The notes beneath the pieces were generated by a model. The model saw only the letters and a program-made list of their open reading frames with translations, did not search any database and was not told where the DNA came from. From CAYYIS01 sp964470965 (lineage in GTDB: Bacteria; JAAXHH01; JABIQT01), in assembly GCA_964470965.1 (NCBI GenBank), contig CAYYIS010000036.1:1-47961 (forward strand): a stretch of DNA of 47,961 bases, in the 5' to 3' direction. Position numbers and translations under genes: made by a program. Position 1 is the stretch's first letter; each line of letters begins with the position of its first letter. Of the stretch, positions 16,840-24,896 are shown piece by piece.

Positions 16840-17668
16840 GATCATTGCCGGCATAGGCACGTCCCACGTACCATCTCTCGGGGCCGCTTCCGACCACGGT
16901 AAAACCCAGGACCCCTACTGGAAGCCTTTATTCGACGGCTTTGGACCTGCACGCGAGTGGATCGCGGAGACCAAACCGGATGTCTGCATTGTCGTTTTTA
17001 ACGATCATGCATCGGCTTTTTCTTTAGAAACCATCTCAACATTTGCCATAGGTGTCGGAGACGAATATCAGCCGGCAGATGAGGGATACGGGCCGCGTAA
17101 GGTGCCGGTGGTAAAGGGTGACGGAGATTTGGCCTGGCATATCGCCGAGTCGTTGATTCTGGATGAGTTCGATATGACGATTGTCAATGAGATGCCGGTG
17201 GATCACGGCCTCACCGTACCGCTCACGGTTTTATACGATCAGCCGGAAGCATGGCCCTGTCAGGTAATCCCGTTGTGTGTGAACGTCATTCAATATCCTC
17301 AGCCTAAGGCAAGTCGTTGTTATAAACTGGGTAAGGCCATTCGTAAAGCGGTCGAGTCCTACCCCAAAGATCTGCGAGTCGCCATCGTCGGCACCGGCGG
17401 TCTTTCGCATCAGCTTCAAGGCGAACGTGCAGGTTTGATAAACCGAGAATTCGACACGAATTTCCTCAACAAATTGGTGACCGACCCGGATTCGGTAAAA
17501 GACCTGACGCATACCGACTACCTTCGGGAATCCGGTTCCGAAGGCATCGAAATGATCATGTGGTTCGTCATGCGCGGGGCGCTCAACGATCAGGTTAGCG
17601 AGGTCTACCGCTTCTATCATGTGCCGGCCTCGAACACGGCATACGGTCTTCTGGTGCTCGAAAACTGA
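16832..17668 (+). CDS. ligB: Protocatechuate 4,5-dioxygenase, beta (catalytic) subunit
   Basis: A 278-residue catalytic subunit of the non-heme Fe(II) dioxygenase that cleaves protocatechuate between C4 and C5 to 4-carboxy-2-hydroxymuconate semialdehyde. Iron ligands correspond to His12 (GTSHVPSLG), His59 (FNDHASAF) and Glu240 (ESGSEGIE), and the catalytic His to His193 (GTGGLSHQLQG), matching Sphingobium LigB nearly position for position. The start at 16832 is preferred over an upstream in-frame ATG at 16781 because GGAGG at 16821-16825 lies before it and the family begins MAK. It overlaps ligA and is followed by ligC after 15 nt. Confidence 0.95.
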   Translation: MAKIIAGIGTSHVPSLGAASDHGKTQDPYWKPLFDGFGPAREWIAETKPDVCIVVFNDHASAFSLETISTFAIGVGDEYQPADEGYGPRKVPVVKGDGDLAWHIAESLILDEFDMTIVNEMPVDHGLTVPLTVLYDQPEAWPCQVIPLCVNVIQYPQPKASRCYKLGKAIRKAVESYPKDLRVAIVGTGGLSHQLQGERAGLINREFDTNFLNKLVTDPDSVKDLTHTDYLRESGSEGIEMIMWFVMRGALNDQVSEVYRFYHVPASNTAYGLLVLEN

Positions 17669-17683
17669 AAAGGTGAATTCTGA

Positions 17684-18625
17684 ATGAAACTATGCATGGT
17701 AGGAGAAGGCGCGTTCGCGCGCAAACACCTGGATGCTCTCGCTCGTATCGACGGGGCGGAGGTGGCGGCACTCGTTGGCGGCGTTGCCGAAGTCACCGAA
17801 ACACTGGCCTCAGAACGTGGTATCGGGTACTGGACCACCGATCTGGATGAAGCGCTGGCTCAACCGGGCATAGAAGCGGCTATCCTGGCATCACCCACGC
17901 CCATGCACGCCGCTCAGGCCGTACAGGTGATGCAGGCAGGTAAGCATGTGCTGATAGAAATCCCCATGGCCGACTCACTGGCAGATGCCGAACGGGTCGT
18001 GGAGGTTCAGAAAGAGACCGGCCTGGTGGCAATGGCGGATCATGTCCGGCGGTTCAATCCCAGCCATCAGTGGGTGCACAATCGTATTGAAAGCGGAGAG
18101 CTTACGCTTCAACATCTGGTAGTGGAAACGTATTTCTTTCGCCGTACCAATATGAATGCCCTTGGGCAGCCGCGCAGCTGGACGGACCATCTCCTGTGGC
18201 ATCATGCCTGCCATACGGTCGATCTGTTTTCCTATCAAACCGGGGAGGATCCCTCTAAAGTGTTCGCGCTCCAGGGGCCGCCCCACCCGGAGCTGGGGAT
18301 TGCGATGGATATGACCATCGGGCTAAAAACGGCCTCCGATGTGCTCTGTACTCAGTCCCTGTCTTTCAACAACGACGGTCCGCTCGGTACGTTCTTCCGC
18401 TATATCTGCGACAACGGCACCTATATCGCCCGCTATGATGAACTGGTGGACGGCAAACAGGAACCGGTGGATGTCTCGCAGGTTGATGTGTCGCTGGACG
18501 GAGTGGAGCTGGCCGACCGTGAGTTTTTGTCTGCTATTAAAGAGGGCAGAGAGCCAAACGCCGCCGTGGCGCAGTGCCTCCCTGCAATGAAGACACTGGA
18601 CCGGTTGGAGAAGGTCCTTGTGTGA
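17684..18625 (+). CDS. ligC: 4-carboxy-2-hydroxymuconate-6-semialdehyde dehydrogenase
   Basis: A 313-residue Gfo/Idh/MocA-type NADP-dependent dehydrogenase that oxidises the hemiacetal of the LigAB product to 2-pyrone-4,6-dicarboxylate. An N-terminal Rossmann motif GEGAFARKHLDAL begins at residue 5. The C-terminal substrate domain carries the stretches RRFNPSHQW (near residue 122), FFRRTNMNA, RSWTDHLLWHHACHTVDLF and FNNDGPLGTFFRYICDNGT, which are nearly identical to Sphingobium LigC (315 residues). The length agrees. It lies between ligB and ligI in pathway order. Confidence 0.95.
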   Translation: MKLCMVGEGAFARKHLDALARIDGAEVAALVGGVAEVTETLASERGIGYWTTDLDEALAQPGIEAAILASPTPMHAAQAVQVMQAGKHVLIEIPMADSLADAERVVEVQKETGLVAMADHVRRFNPSHQWVHNRIESGELTLQHLVVETYFFRRTNMNALGQPRSWTDHLLWHHACHTVDLFSYQTGEDPSKVFALQGPPHPELGIAMDMTIGLKTASDVLCTQSLSFNNDGPLGTFFRYICDNGTYIARYDELVDGKQEPVDVSQVDVSLDGVELADREFLSAIKEGREPNAAVAQCLPAMKTLDRLEKVLV

Positions 18626-18659
18626 GCCAGCCGTAAAACGCATCGCTGAGGTTTAGACC

Positions 18660-19547
18660 ATAGTTACACCTGGATATTTGCCCTTTCATCCCAATCCGAA
18701 AAAACCGGATCATGCCCTGCCGGCCGGTGCATGCGACAGTCACTGTCATGTTTTCGGTCCCGGGAACGAGTTTCCGTTTGCCGACGGCAGCACCTATATA
18801 CCGGTGGACGCGCCGAAAGAGACGCTGTTTCAGCGCCACAGGTTTCTCGGCATCGACCGGGCTGTGATCGTTCAGGCCAGCTGCCATGGTACCGATAACA
18901 CCGCGATGCTCGATGCGTTGAAGGCGGCGGGGAGCGACTACCGGGGCGTGGCGGTGGTCTCCGACGATGTTTCCGAGCAGGAACTGGCGGACATGCACGA
19001 CGCGGGGGTGCGCGCGGTGCGGTTCAACTTTGTGAAGCGTCTGGGAGGCGGCAAACCGCTGATGTTCTACCGGATCATTCTGGATAAAATTCAAACGTTC
19101 GGCTGGCATGTCGTCGTGTATTTCGATTCGGAAGATCTGGAAGATCTGGCGCCGTTCCTAAGATCCATCGATACGTCGGTTGTCATCGATCATATGGGGC
19201 GGGCGCCCGTGGAACAGGGGCTGGGTTCCAGGCCGTTTAAACTGCTCGATACCCTGATGAGCGACGACGAAACGTACTGGGTGAAAATAAGTTGCCCGGA
19301 GCGACTGTCAAAGACCGGGCCTCCTTATTCCGATGTCGACCCGGTGGCCGGGAAGCTTCTCGAACGCTTTTCCGACCGAGTGCTGTGGGGTACGGACTGG
19401 CCGCATCCCAATATGAAATCCCATATTCCCGACGACGGACTGCTGGTTGATAGAATTATGACCATTTGCCATACACCGGAGTTGCGCCGAAAAGTCCTGA
19501 TAGATAACCCGACCCGACTATACTGGTCCGAAGGAGATCCTGAATGA
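18660..19547 (+). CDS. ligI: 2-pyrone-4,6-dicarboxylate hydrolase (lactonase)
   Basis: A protein of about 295 residues in the amidohydrolase superfamily that hydrolyses 2-pyrone-4,6-dicarboxylate to 4-oxalomesaconate. LigI features are CDSHCHVFGPGNEFPFA, VIVQASCHGTDN, VRFNFVKRL, VVIDHMGR and the end motif VLWGTDWPHPNM. The start is uncertain: no ATG or GTG is in frame. The only near-canonical option is TTG at 18678 without a ribosome binding site. ATA at 18660 has GAGG 8 nt upstream and gives a normal family N-terminus (T-P-G-Y-L-P-F-H-P); I chose the ATA position provisionally. It could be a rare ATA start or a base change from ATG. The gene ends with a 4-nt overlap with ligK. Confidence 0.9.
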   Translation: MVTPGYLPFHPNPKKPDHALPAGACDSHCHVFGPGNEFPFADGSTYIPVDAPKETLFQRHRFLGIDRAVIVQASCHGTDNTAMLDALKAAGSDYRGVAVVSDDVSEQELADMHDAGVRAVRFNFVKRLGGGKPLMFYRIILDKIQTFGWHVVVYFDSEDLEDLAPFLRSIDTSVVIDHMGRAPVEQGLGSRPFKLLDTLMSDDETYWVKISCPERLSKTGPPYSDVDPVAGKLLERFSDRVLWGTDWPHPNMKSHIPDDGLLVDRIMTICHTPELRRKVLIDNPTRLYWSEGDPE

Positions 19548-20239
19548 AACCTGTAGCCGTTCGTAACATTGAGCGGACCGATGCCTCCGTGGTAGATGGT
19601 CTGGGGGGGCTGGGCGTGGCCACCGTCCATGAAGCCCAAGGGCGTGTGGGGCTTCTGAAGCCCTACATGAGGCCAATCTACGCAGGCGCCCGCATTGCCG
19701 GCAGTGCGGTGACCATCCTCACCCAGCCAGGCGACAACTGGATGGTGCATGTGGCGATTGAACTGTGCCGCCCCGGTGATATTCTCATAGTCGCCTGCAC
19801 AGCAGACAATACCGACGGCATGTTCGGGGATCTGCTCGCCACGTCCGCCATGGCACGCGGCGTGAAGGGATTGGTGACGGACACCGGTGTGCGCGACGTG
19901 GCGGATCTGACCAAAATGGACTTCCCGGTCTGGTCACGGGCTGTTTCGGCCAAGGGCACGGTGAAGAGTACGCTTGGATGCGTCAACGTGCCCGTCGTCT
20001 GCGCCGGTCAGCTGGTTACACCGGGGGATGTGGTGGTCGCGGATGATGACGGGGTGGCGGTCGTACCGAGAAACGATGCGTTAGATGTTCTTCAGGCGGC
20101 ACGGGAGAGGGAGTCTCTGGAGGAAGATAAGAGAGCCAAACTCGCTCAAGGGGTACTCGGTCTGGACCTTTACGGTATGCGTGAGAAACTTGAGGACGCC
20201 GGACTGATTTATCTGGATCACCCGGATAACCTCGATTAA
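19544..20239 (+). CDS. ligK: 4-carboxy-4-hydroxy-2-oxoadipate aldolase (LigK/RraA family)
   Basis: A 231-residue class II aldolase of the RraA/HMG-CHA aldolase family, close to the 228 residues of Sphingobium LigK. It splits 4-carboxy-4-hydroxy-2-oxoadipate into pyruvate and oxaloacetate and usually also decarboxylates oxaloacetate. Signature segments are RPGDILIVACTADNTDGMFGDLLATSA and GLVTDTGVRDVADL, in which the family Gly-x-x-x-x-Asp/Arg-Asp metal and substrate residues lie. The start overlaps ligI by 4 nt (ATGA). It belongs to the last step of the pathway even though it precedes ligJ in order. Confidence 0.93.
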   Translation: MKPVAVRNIERTDASVVDGLGGLGVATVHEAQGRVGLLKPYMRPIYAGARIAGSAVTILTQPGDNWMVHVAIELCRPGDILIVACTADNTDGMFGDLLATSAMARGVKGLVTDTGVRDVADLTKMDFPVWSRAVSAKGTVKSTLGCVNVPVVCAGQLVTPGDVVVADDDGVAVVPRNDALDVLQAARERESLEEDKRAKLAQGVLGLDLYGMREKLEDAGLIYLDHPDNLD

Positions 20240-20249
20240 GGAGGCAGGC

Positions 20250-21266
20250 ATGATAATCGATTGTCACGGTCATTACACAACCGTGCCGCAGCCCCTCATC
20301 GACTACCGGGAGCAGCAGATAGCCGATCTGGCTGTGGATTCGCTGTTTCAGCATACAAAAGGGGCTGTTAACGTAACGGACGATCAGATCCGAAAAAGCC
20401 TTGAGGGCGCGCAGCTGAAGCTGCAGCGCGAACGGGACACCGATCTGACCATTTTTTCACCGCGGGCGAGCAGGATGGCCCATCACATCGGCAACGAGTC
20501 GACCAGCAAGTATTGGACCGAGCACTGTAATGAGATGATCTACAGGGTTGTGCAACTCTACCCGGAAAAATTTGCCGGCGTTGCCCAGCTTCCGCAAACA
20601 CCCGGCGTCCCGCCTACGAATTGCGTGGCCGAACTGGAGCGCTGTGTCAATGACTTGGGATTCATCGGCTGCAACCTGAACCCCGACCCGTCCGGCGGAT
20701 ACTGGACTGATCCGCCCCTCGGTGACCGGTTTTGGTACCCTGTCTATGAGAAGATGGTGGAATTGGATGTGCCGGCCATGATCCACGTGAGCGCCGCCTG
20801 CAACCCGTGTTTTCATTCCACAGGATCCCATTACCTTGGCGCAGACACCACGGCGTTCATGCAGATGATGACGGCTGACGATCTGTTCAGGGATTTTCCT
20901 ACATTGAAATTCATCATCCCCCACGGCGGCGGCGCCGTGCCGTATCACTGGGGTCGTTTTCGCGGACTGGCGGACATGATGGGCAAGCCGCCTCTACAGG
21001 AGCTGCTGCTGGACAACGTTTATTTCGACACCTGCGTGTACCATCAGCCAGGGATAGACCTGCTGCTCGATGTGATGCCGGTGGATAATATTCTGTTCGG
21101 CTCGGAGATGGTGGGCGCGGTCCGGGGTATCGATCCGGAGACAGGTTGTTATTTCGATGATACCAAACGTTACATAGACAATTACACCGGGCTCAGCGAA
21201 GAAGAAACGGCGCAGATTTTCCAGGGTAATGCCTGCAAGGTCTTCAGCCGACTGTCATTGGTTTAG
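20250..21266 (+). CDS. ligJ: 4-oxalomesaconate hydratase
   Basis: A 338-residue amidohydrolase-fold hydratase that adds water to 4-oxalomesaconate to form 4-carboxy-4-hydroxy-2-oxoadipate. Features almost identical to Sphingobium LigJ are MIIDCHGHY (H6, H8), TIFSPRASRMAHHIG, ELERCVNDLGFIGCNLNPDPSGG, FIIPHGGGAVPYHWGRFRGLADM and DTCVYHQPGI, and NILFGSEMVGAVRGIDPETG. AAGGAGG is placed before the ATG. It follows ligK after 10 nt. It differs from the LigJ-like paralog at 23879 by these exact LigJ segments. Confidence 0.95.
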   Translation: MIIDCHGHYTTVPQPLIDYREQQIADLAVDSLFQHTKGAVNVTDDQIRKSLEGAQLKLQRERDTDLTIFSPRASRMAHHIGNESTSKYWTEHCNEMIYRVVQLYPEKFAGVAQLPQTPGVPPTNCVAELERCVNDLGFIGCNLNPDPSGGYWTDPPLGDRFWYPVYEKMVELDVPAMIHVSAACNPCFHSTGSHYLGADTTAFMQMMTADDLFRDFPTLKFIIPHGGGAVPYHWGRFRGLADMMGKPPLQELLLDNVYFDTCVYHQPGIDLLLDVMPVDNILFGSEMVGAVRGIDPETGCYFDDTKRYIDNYTGLSEEETAQIFQGNACKVFSRLSLV

Positions 21267-21275
21267 AGGTGGTGT

Positions 21276-22343
21276 ATGCTTGAGGGGATACCCTGCACAT
21301 GGATGCGCGGGGGCACGTCAAAAGGGGCTTACTTCCTGGCGCGGGATCTACCGGCCGAGGAAGTGCAGCGGAATGCGCTTCTCCTCTCCGTTATGGGATC
21401 GCCGGATCCGCTTCAGATCGATGGCATTGGCGGTGGCGACCCGTTGACTAGCAAAGTCGCTGTGGTGTCTGCATCCGGCCGTCCGAATGCAGATGTGGAC
21501 TATCTCTTCCTTCAGGTCTTTGTTGATAAAGCGGTCGTAACGGACAAGCAGAACTGCGGTAATATTCTGGCGGGCGTGGGCCAATTCGCGGTTGAAAAAG
21601 GCTTGGTGACTGCTCAGGATGGGGTTACCGAACTCTCGGTCTATATGGTCAACAGCGACCAGATTGCTTTGGTTACGATCCAGACACCGGCTGGTGTCGT
21701 CTCCTACAATGGTGATGCCCGCATCGACGGGGTCCCAGGAACCGGTGCTCCGGTTTTGGAGAATTTTCCTGATGCCGCCGGCTCTACCTGCGGCGTCCTG
21801 CTGCCCACTGGCCATCCGGTCGATACCATAGACGGTGTGGAAGTGACGTGTATAGACAACGGCATGCCGGTAGTCGTAATAAGTGCATCGAATATGAACA
21901 TCACAGGTTACGAAAGCCGGGACGAACTCAATGGCGATGCCGGCCTGAAGAATAGACTGGAGTCGATTCGGTCCAAGGCCGGGCCGATGATGGGGCTGGG
22001 GGATGTCGCAGAGAAATCAGTACCCAAGATGACCCTTGTGTCGCCCCGGCGTGACGGCGGTACCATTTCCACGCGCACTTTTATTCCGCACGTCTGTCAC
22101 GCCTCAATCGGTGTTCTGGGTGCGGTCAGTGTGGCGACCGCCTGTATGCTGCCGGGATCGCCCGCCCATGCTCTGGCACACCTGCCTGACGGCGAGGAGA
22201 AATTGATTTCCGTAGAGCACCCGATCGGTGAGACCAGCGTGGTGATGCATGTGTCCGATGAAAACGGCGTGCCTACTGTTCATAGAGCAGCGATTGTGCG
22301 TACCGCCCGTAAGCTTTTTGAAGGACACGTGTTTCCCGCTTGA
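21276..22343 (+). CDS. ligU/galD: 4-oxalomesaconate tautomerase/isomerase (PrpF family)
   Basis: A 355-residue PrpF-type protein made of two related alpha/beta barrels. The N-terminal CTWMRGGTSKGAYF motif (near residue 6) and the IDGIGGGDPLTSKVAVV motif (near residue 49) define the family. CGNILAGVGQFAVEKGLV and the late SIGVLGAVSVATACMLPG repeat contain further conserved residues. In GalD and LigU such enzymes convert the keto or enol forms of 4-oxalomesaconate so that LigJ can act. It follows ligJ after 9 nt, fitting its place in the pathway. PrpF members also isomerise aconitate, but context favours the lig route. Confidence 0.9.
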   Translation: MLEGIPCTWMRGGTSKGAYFLARDLPAEEVQRNALLLSVMGSPDPLQIDGIGGGDPLTSKVAVVSASGRPNADVDYLFLQVFVDKAVVTDKQNCGNILAGVGQFAVEKGLVTAQDGVTELSVYMVNSDQIALVTIQTPAGVVSYNGDARIDGVPGTGAPVLENFPDAAGSTCGVLLPTGHPVDTIDGVEVTCIDNGMPVVVISASNMNITGYESRDELNGDAGLKNRLESIRSKAGPMMGLGDVAEKSVPKMTLVSPRRDGGTISTRTFIPHVCHASIGVLGAVSVATACMLPGSPAHALAHLPDGEEKLISVEHPIGETSVVMHVSDENGVPTVHRAAIVRTARKLFEGHVFPA

Positions 22344-22386
22344 AAATTCGTTTCCTCCTGAACCGTAGATCGACAAGAAAGGGACA

Positions 22387-23685
22387 ATGATGCTTAGAGA
22401 AGAAAACGAGCTGTTGACGCAGACCGGTCCGGGATCCCTGATGGGAAATCTGATCCGGGAGTACTGGATACCGGCGCTCAGATCGGATGAATTGATGGCC
22501 GACTCCGACCCGATTCGATTGCGGCTGTTGGGAGAAAATCTGGTAGCGTTTCGTGCGACGAACGGGCAGGTAGGGATCCTTGATCATCGTTGTCCGCATC
22601 GGTGTGCGTCTCTTTTTTTCGGCCGGAATGAGGACGATGGACTGCGTTGTGTGTATCATGGGTGGAAGTTCGATGTTAACGGCCAGTGTGTTGACATGCC
22701 CAGCGAAGCGCAGGAATCGGATTTCAAGAACAAAGTGTCCGCCCGGGCCTATCCCAGCAGAGAACGAAACGGGTTGGTGTGGACGTATATGGGACCGCGT
22801 GCGAAACCTCCACCGCTGCCGTCCCTTGAAGCCAGCATGCTCCCCGAAGAAGATCGCGTAGTACAGCCTGTGATGAGAGAATGCAACTGGCTGCAGGCTC
22901 TCGAAGGCGATATCGATACCAGTCATTTCGGCTTTTTACACATGGGAAGCGCTAAGGCTGAGGATTTTGTGGAGGGAACGACGGCAAAATACTACCTTAA
23001 GGATCGAGCACCGCGGTACGAGGTGGTGGCGAGCGACTCGGGCACCATGTATGGCGCCTACCGGCCGGCCGAAGAGGGTTCCTACTACTGGAGGGTTGCC
23101 CAGTTTCTGTTTCCGTTCTGGACCATGCCGCCAGCCGGAAAGATCGAAGGGCATGTGATCGTCCGCGCCTGGGTTCCAATAGATGATGAGCATACCATGT
23201 TCTGGAACCTGTCCAGGAAGCGCAAAACCGGAAGTGGGCCTGTTCCCACATCCTCATCGGGTCGACCCACTGCGGGACTCGGACTTGGTTTCGATTTCCT
23301 GCCGAATACTCCCGACTGGCTGGGCCGCTGGCGTCTTGCAGCGAATCAGAGCAATGACTACAAGATCGATCGCGAAGTTCAAAAGGACGGCAGTTACAGT
23401 GGGATTCAGGGTGTCCATCTACAGGATCAGGCCATCACCGAAAGTATGGGAGCCATCGTAGATCGTACCCACGAACGGCTCGGATCCAGCGACCAGATGA
23501 TCATTCAAACCCGTCGCAGGTTGATGGGGGCCGCCAGGGCACTGCGGGATCATAACACCGTCCCTACCGGCGTAGACAATCCGGAGGTATATGAGAGAGT
23601 GCGCGGCGGTGAGATGATTCTATCGAGAGACCGAGATTGGAATGAGGCTTATGAGGAAAAGCGCAAAGCGTTTCAACAGGGATAA
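22387..23685 (+). CDS. Rieske aromatic ring-hydroxylating oxygenase, catalytic subunit (copy 2)
   Basis: A 432-residue oxygenase closely similar to the one at 7219-8514. The [2Fe-2S] ligands are C69-P-H71 and C88-V-Y-H91; the catalytic iron motif is GDIDTSHFGFLH. Segments such as RHCPHRCASLFFGRN-like CPHRCASLFFGRN and QFLFPFWTMPP are shared between both copies. It sits 43 nt after ligU in the same orientation, so it is probably the last gene of the pobA-lig unit, and would convert a substituted benzoate into protocatechuate (by dihydroxylation or O-demethylation). No reductase or ferredoxin gene is nearby. Start at the ATG preceded by AAGAAAGGG. Confidence 0.9.
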   Translation: MMLREENELLTQTGPGSLMGNLIREYWIPALRSDELMADSDPIRLRLLGENLVAFRATNGQVGILDHRCPHRCASLFFGRNEDDGLRCVYHGWKFDVNGQCVDMPSEAQESDFKNKVSARAYPSRERNGLVWTYMGPRAKPPPLPSLEASMLPEEDRVVQPVMRECNWLQALEGDIDTSHFGFLHMGSAKAEDFVEGTTAKYYLKDRAPRYEVVASDSGTMYGAYRPAEEGSYYWRVAQFLFPFWTMPPAGKIEGHVIVRAWVPIDDEHTMFWNLSRKRKTGSGPVPTSSSGRPTAGLGLGFDFLPNTPDWLGRWRLAANQSNDYKIDREVQKDGSYSGIQGVHLQDQAITESMGAIVDRTHERLGSSDQMIIQTRRRLMGAARALRDHNTVPTGVDNPEVYERVRGGEMILSRDRDWNEAYEEKRKAFQQG

Positions 23686-23731
23686 CTTACAGACCGAGAG
23701 GGGAAAAACCGTTAAAAAAACCAAACTTTAT

Positions 23732-23770
23732 CATTGACATAAACTGTATTACAATTATATAATTATACAA
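23732..23770 (+). promoter_or_regulatory. Consensus promoter, copy C of the repeated module
   Basis: TTGACA (23734-23739) and TATAAT (23758-23763) are perfect consensus boxes 18 nt apart, with the conserved CATTGAC lead. The AT-rich spacer and its continuation contain the perfect palindrome AATTATATAATT. The site lies about 115 nt before the LigJ-like gene and probably starts the long operon 23879-34719. See the related sites at 3276-3314 and 9941-9979. Confidence 0.75.
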
Positions 23771-23878
23771 ACAACGTAGCTTTTGGACCTCTGATATCAC
23801 CTAGATTTCGATACTAAATTCATTTCATGTATCGGCCTATCAACAGGTCTTAGGTCGGTCGTTAAAAGGAGAGATCGC

Positions 23879-24886
23879 ATGATTATCGATTGCCATGCGC
23901 ACGTGAGTGCCCCGCCTCAGCTCTGGGCTTACAAAGCCGCTTTACTGGCGCACCGCGGCGCCCATGGAAAAGGGAGACTCAAGATAACGGACGATGACAT
24001 CCGTACCGCTCTGAATACACCGGAAATCGCGCATCTGGGCCATTTGCCACTTCTGAAAGAATTGGGCACCTCGCGCCAGCTTGTTTCTCCGCGACCGTTC
24101 CAGACGATGCACAGCGAACGGCCGACAAAACTGGTGCACTGGTTTATCGAAGCGTGTAACAATGTCATTCATCGCCAGTGTGAGATGTACCCGGAAACAT
24201 TCGCGGGCGTCGCCGGCCTGCCGCAGTGTGCCGGAGAACCCATCGAGGATGCTCTGCCGGAGCTGGAACGATGCGTCAAGGAGCTGGGGTTTGTTGGATG
24301 CCTGCTGAATCCCGATCCTTATGAAAACAGTGGGCAGGAGGCACCCCCGCTGGGAGATAAATACTGGTATCCCCTGTATGAGAAGCTCTGTGAGCTCGAT
24401 GTGCCGGCCTCCATCCATTCTACCGGATCACGGTCTGAGCGTGTCGCTTACTCCCTACACTTTATAAACGAGGAAAGCATCGCGGTGGCCGGCCTTCTTA
24501 ATTCAAAAGTATTCAGCGATTTCCCTGATCTCAAGATCATCGTTCCTCACGGTGGTGGTGCGGTACCTTATCAGATCGGAAGATTTCAATCTTCCTCTCT
24601 CCGTCGCGGCGGCCCGTCATTTTCCGAAAAAATCCGTAGATTGTACTTCGATACGGTCCTCTACTCGGAAGGTGCTCTCCGGTTACTGTTTGAAACAGTA
24701 GGTGCGGATCGGTGTCTTTTCGGTGCGGAAGCACCCGGAGTGGGATCTCCGATCAATCCTGAAACAGGCCGCTGTATGGACGATATCGCCCCAATTATCA
24801 AGGGCTTCGATTGGTTGAGTGATGAGGAAAAACAAATGATCTTTTCCGGCAATGCGATCAAGCTATTTAAATTGGATATAGAATAA
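23879..24886 (+). CDS. LigJ-like amidohydrolase family protein
   Basis: A 335-residue amidohydrolase-fold protein, a paralog of LigJ. It has MIIDCHAHVS (H6, H8), FAGVAGLPQCAGEP, ELERCVKELGFVGCLLNPDP, LKIIVPHGGGAVPYQIGRFQ and CLFGAEAPGVGSPINPETG. Shared LigJ-specific stretches (for example the ELERCVxELGFxGC segment and HGGGAVPYxxGRF) suggest a hydratase or related lyase on a ring-opened dicarboxylic intermediate rather than a classical hydrolase. Residues around the substrate site differ (VLYSEG instead of CVYHQPG), so the substrate is not 4-oxalomesaconate by simple transfer. AAAGGAG precedes the ATG. It is followed after 10 nt by the second HpaB-type gene. Confidence 0.85.
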   Translation: MIIDCHAHVSAPPQLWAYKAALLAHRGAHGKGRLKITDDDIRTALNTPEIAHLGHLPLLKELGTSRQLVSPRPFQTMHSERPTKLVHWFIEACNNVIHRQCEMYPETFAGVAGLPQCAGEPIEDALPELERCVKELGFVGCLLNPDPYENSGQEAPPLGDKYWYPLYEKLCELDVPASIHSTGSRSERVAYSLHFINEESIAVAGLLNSKVFSDFPDLKIIVPHGGGAVPYQIGRFQSSSLRRGGPSFSEKIRRLYFDTVLYSEGALRLLFETVGADRCLFGAEAPGVGSPINPETGRCMDDIAPIIKGFDWLSDEEKQMIFSGNAIKLFKLDIE

Positions 24887-24896
24887 GGAGTTTATT

